A stretch of DNA of 8,358 nt from an uncultured Campylobacter sp. (GTDB lineage Bacteria; Campylobacterota; Campylobacteria; Campylobacterales; Campylobacteraceae): NCBI GenBank assembly GCA_938041615.1, contig CALISV010000374.1, positions 1-8,358 of the forward strand, read 5' to 3'. Both the position numbers and the translations under genes were made by a program. This document shows, piece after piece, positions 6,588 to 8,358 of this stretch (position 1 is its first letter; each line of letters opens with the position of its first letter). The notes beneath the pieces were generated by a model. It worked only from the letters and a program-made list of their open reading frames with translations. It searched no databases and was not told where the DNA came from.

Positions 6588-7871
6588 ATGATACTTAAAA
6601 GTGAAAAAGGCACCGTAAATTTTGGGTTGTTCGTTATATTTTTGCTAGTCGGAGTTTTTGGAATTTGGCTCGGTATGGCGCCCCTTAATAGCGCCGCCGT
6701 TGCTACTGGTAAAATAGGCGTAGTTAGTAACAAAAAAATCATCCAACACCTTGAGGGTGGCGTCGTAGATAAAATTTTCGTTAAAGACGGAGATATGGTC
6801 AAAGAGGGCGATCCGCTCGTCGAGATAAAAAACGTCGCTTTGCAAAGCGAGATGAGTATAGTGAGGGCTGATTTTTTAAGAACTAGCGTCATAGTTTCTA
6901 GACTGGAAGCCCAAAAAGACGATGCGACGGAAGTCAAATTTAGCGACGAAATAAAGCAAATCGAAGGCTATAAAGAGGCTATAGACGGGCAGTTAAGCAT
7001 ATTTAATGCGCAAAAAAAGCTTTTGGATGAAGAAAAATCCATCCTAAAGCAACGCATAAAACAGCTTGAAAATCAAATCAAAGGCGCAAATGCGATAGTA
7101 AGCGCCAAACAAGACCGTATAAAATCTTTGAACGAAGAGATTAAAGAGTGGGAGAGGCTATTTAAGGAACAGTTGGCAGACAAAGTCAGGCTACGCGACC
7201 TAAATAGAGAAAAAACGGCGGTCGAGGGCGAAATAGCTGCGGGTAAGGCTGAGATAGCAAGACTAAACGTCCAAGTTACCGAGACGCAAGCTCAGATTAT
7301 ATTAAGAGACAGAACCTTTAAAGAGGATGTATTAAAAAAGCTTGAGGACGCCAAAACTCGTCTTGTGGATCTGCAACAGCGTTATAATGCTTTAAAAGAT
7401 CAATCCGAGCGTACTATCGTAAAATCTCCGGTTGAGGGTAGCGTCGTAGAGCTAGCCTTCCATACTATCGGAGGCGTAATAAGGCCCGGCGAGAGAATAA
7501 TGAGCATAGTGCCGGATGAAACTGACTATGTCGTAGAGGCTAGACTAAACGTAGTAGATATTGATACGGTGCATGTGGGACAGCTTGCCGATATTAGATT
7601 TAGCGCATTTCAGCACAGGCCGAGCTTCGTTATGGAGGGTAAAGTAACGTACGTATCGGCCGATAGTATTCAGGATAATGCAGGTCACTCGTTTTACGAT
7701 ATTAAAGCCGAGCTTACCGAAGAGGGCATGAAAGAGTTTAAAAGAAATGACTTTTTTATAGTTCCGGGAATGCCGGTCGAAGTAATGATCAAAACCGGCG
7801 ATAGGACGATGCTTGAGTATGTCTTAAAGCCGTTTATAGATATGTTTAAAAGGGCATTTAATGAAGACTAA
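6588..7871 (+). CDS. sapE: Type I secretion membrane fusion (periplasmic adaptor) protein, HlyD/PrtE type
   Basis: This protein bridges the inner-membrane ABC transporter and the outer-membrane channel across the periplasm. The start at 6588 gives 427 residues, normal for PrtE-like proteins. One N-terminal transmembrane segment lies at about residues 11-30 (FGLFVIFLLVGVFGIWLGMA). The first half of the split lipoyl-like domain follows (about 50-80, IIQHLEGGVVDKIFVKDGD), then a long alpha-helical hairpin rich in Lys/Glu/Gln (about 90-275). The second lipoyl half is at 277-308 (IVKSPVEGSVV), followed by a beta-barrel domain and the family-typical C-terminal PGMPVEVMIKTGDRT (from P393) leading to LEYVLKPF. 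It begins one base after the ABC stop and its end overlaps the next gene by 11 bases, which indicates tight co-translation. The symbol follows C. fetus sapE by analogy. Confidence 0.95.
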   Translation: MILKSEKGTVNFGLFVIFLLVGVFGIWLGMAPLNSAAVATGKIGVVSNKKIIQHLEGGVVDKIFVKDGDMVKEGDPLVEIKNVALQSEMSIVRADFLRTSVIVSRLEAQKDDATEVKFSDEIKQIEGYKEAIDGQLSIFNAQKKLLDEEKSILKQRIKQLENQIKGANAIVSAKQDRIKSLNEEIKEWERLFKEQLADKVRLRDLNREKTAVEGEIAAGKAEIARLNVQVTETQAQIILRDRTFKEDVLKKLEDAKTRLVDLQQRYNALKDQSERTIVKSPVEGSVVELAFHTIGGVIRPGERIMSIVPDETDYVVEARLNVVDIDTVHVGQLADIRFSAFQHRPSFVMEGKVTYVSADSIQDNAGHSFYDIKAELTEEGMKEFKRNDFFIVPGMPVEVMIKTGDRTMLEYVLKPFIDMFKRAFNED

Positions 7872-8358
7872 AATTTTACTTTCGGCCTTGTTGGCTTCAA
7901 ATTTAGCTTTTGCTCAAAGCGTTAGCCTTTCTCAGGCATACGAAATGGCGCTTGAAAATAACAACGAGCTCAAAATGACCATGTATAATAGTATAGCCTC
8001 TCAAGAGAGGCTATCACAAGCTACGGCCATGTTTTTGCCGACCATTAACGCCGAAGCCGCATATGTCGGCGAAAAATACGACAGAATGGACAGGCGAAGA
8101 GTATCGAAAATAAACGAAAGCTATAAAAAAGTAGGCGTTAGCCTTAGTCAGAGCGTATTTAGGCCGGCAATCTGGTATCAAAGAAATCAAGAAGAGATCA
8201 GGGTGCGCGGCAACGAGTTGATGTATGAAAATACCAAACAAGAACTGGCAAAAAGGGTCGTAGAAGCGTATTTTAACTACACCTTCGCATCCGAGACGCT
8301 AGCTCTTGCTCAAAGCTACGAAGAAGCCAACCGCGCCAAATATAACCAAATGCAGAAG
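7861..8358 (+). CDS. sapF: TolC/PrtF-type outer membrane efflux protein, partial (N-terminal 166 residues)
   Basis: This is the outer-membrane channel of the type I system, cut by the right window edge. ATG 7861 overlaps the end of the adaptor gene by 11 bases and is preceded by AAAAGGG (7848-7854) at six bases. Residues 1-18 form a Sec signal peptide (MKTKILLSALLASNLAFA) with predicted cleavage after AFA. The mature part opens with SLSQAYEMALENNNEL, the standard first helix of the outer membrane efflux family, then a helix with LSQATAMFLPTINAEAAY (the conserved L-P strand entry), the first beta strands around residues 60-105, and a long helix ending in VVEAYFNYTFASETLALA. About 35-40% of a normal 420-470-residue protein is visible. 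The symbol follows C. fetus sapF by position and family. Confidence 0.92.
   Translation, partial: MKTKILLSALLASNLAFAQSVSLSQAYEMALENNNELKMTMYNSIASQERLSQATAMFLPTINAEAAYVGEKYDRMDRRRVSKINESYKKVGVSLSQSVFRPAIWYQRNQEEIRVRGNELMYENTKQELAKRVVEAYFNYTFASETLALAQSYEEANRAKYNQMQK

Noticed and set aside
6566..6937. 123-codon minus-strand open frame opposite the start of the adaptor gene
   Set aside because: It overlaps the well-supported HlyD-type gene and the end of the ABC gene, with no ribosome site or homology.
8014..8241. 75-codon minus-strand open frame
   Set aside because: It is antisense to the clearly recognisable TolC-type gene.
1..8358. CRISPR array, tRNA or rRNA genes
   Set aside because: No regularly spaced direct repeats and no cloverleaf or rRNA-like sequence were seen on either strand.

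Overview
The window reads as an S-layer (surface-layer) locus from a Campylobacter of the oral, C. rectus / C. showae / C. curvus-like type. This rests on the lineage-typical SapC family protein, the sapC-D-E-F gene order known from Campylobacter fetus, the AT-rich intergenic DNA with TATAAT-type promoters, and two RTX/DUF4214 proteins of the kind Campylobacter exports to its surface. The species cannot be fixed from the sequence alone.

Left half (1-3498, minus strand): two tandem paralogous genes for secreted S-layer-type proteins. The left one runs off the window edge (208 N-terminal codons visible); the right one is complete at 901 residues. Their first 108 residues are 79% identical without gaps (85/108), then diverge. 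Each gene has its own Shine-Dalgarno and its own candidate promoter. A GC-rich hairpin with a T-rich tail separates them.

Centre (3499-3753): a 255-base divergent intergenic region. It holds a minus-strand promoter for the 901-residue protein, a plus-strand promoter for the secretion operon, and two short inverted repeats that would lie in the long leader of the S-layer mRNA.

Right half (3754-8358, plus strand): a tightly packed operon. It encodes SapC (370 aa), a PrtD-type type I secretion ABC permease/ATPase (577 aa), an HlyD/PrtE-type membrane fusion protein (427 aa) and a TolC/PrtF-type outer membrane protein (first 166 residues, cut by the window end). Together the last three form a complete type I secretion channel. 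The divergent RTX-like proteins, which lack a signal peptide and end in an acidic-then-hydrophobic tail, are the obvious substrates.

The most unusual point is SapC. Its first ~125 residues look like a catalytically dead IS200/REP-associated tyrosine transposase (Y1) domain: the HUH motif is replaced by S-I-S and the expected catalytic Tyr position is Phe. This is joined to a normal SapC domain through a linker with an A8 and an A7 tract. An ideal internal Shine-Dalgarno and ATG sit right at the SapC domain boundary, and a one-base slip at the A8 tract in either direction gives a stop just before that ATG. The gene may therefore make both a fused protein and separate parts.
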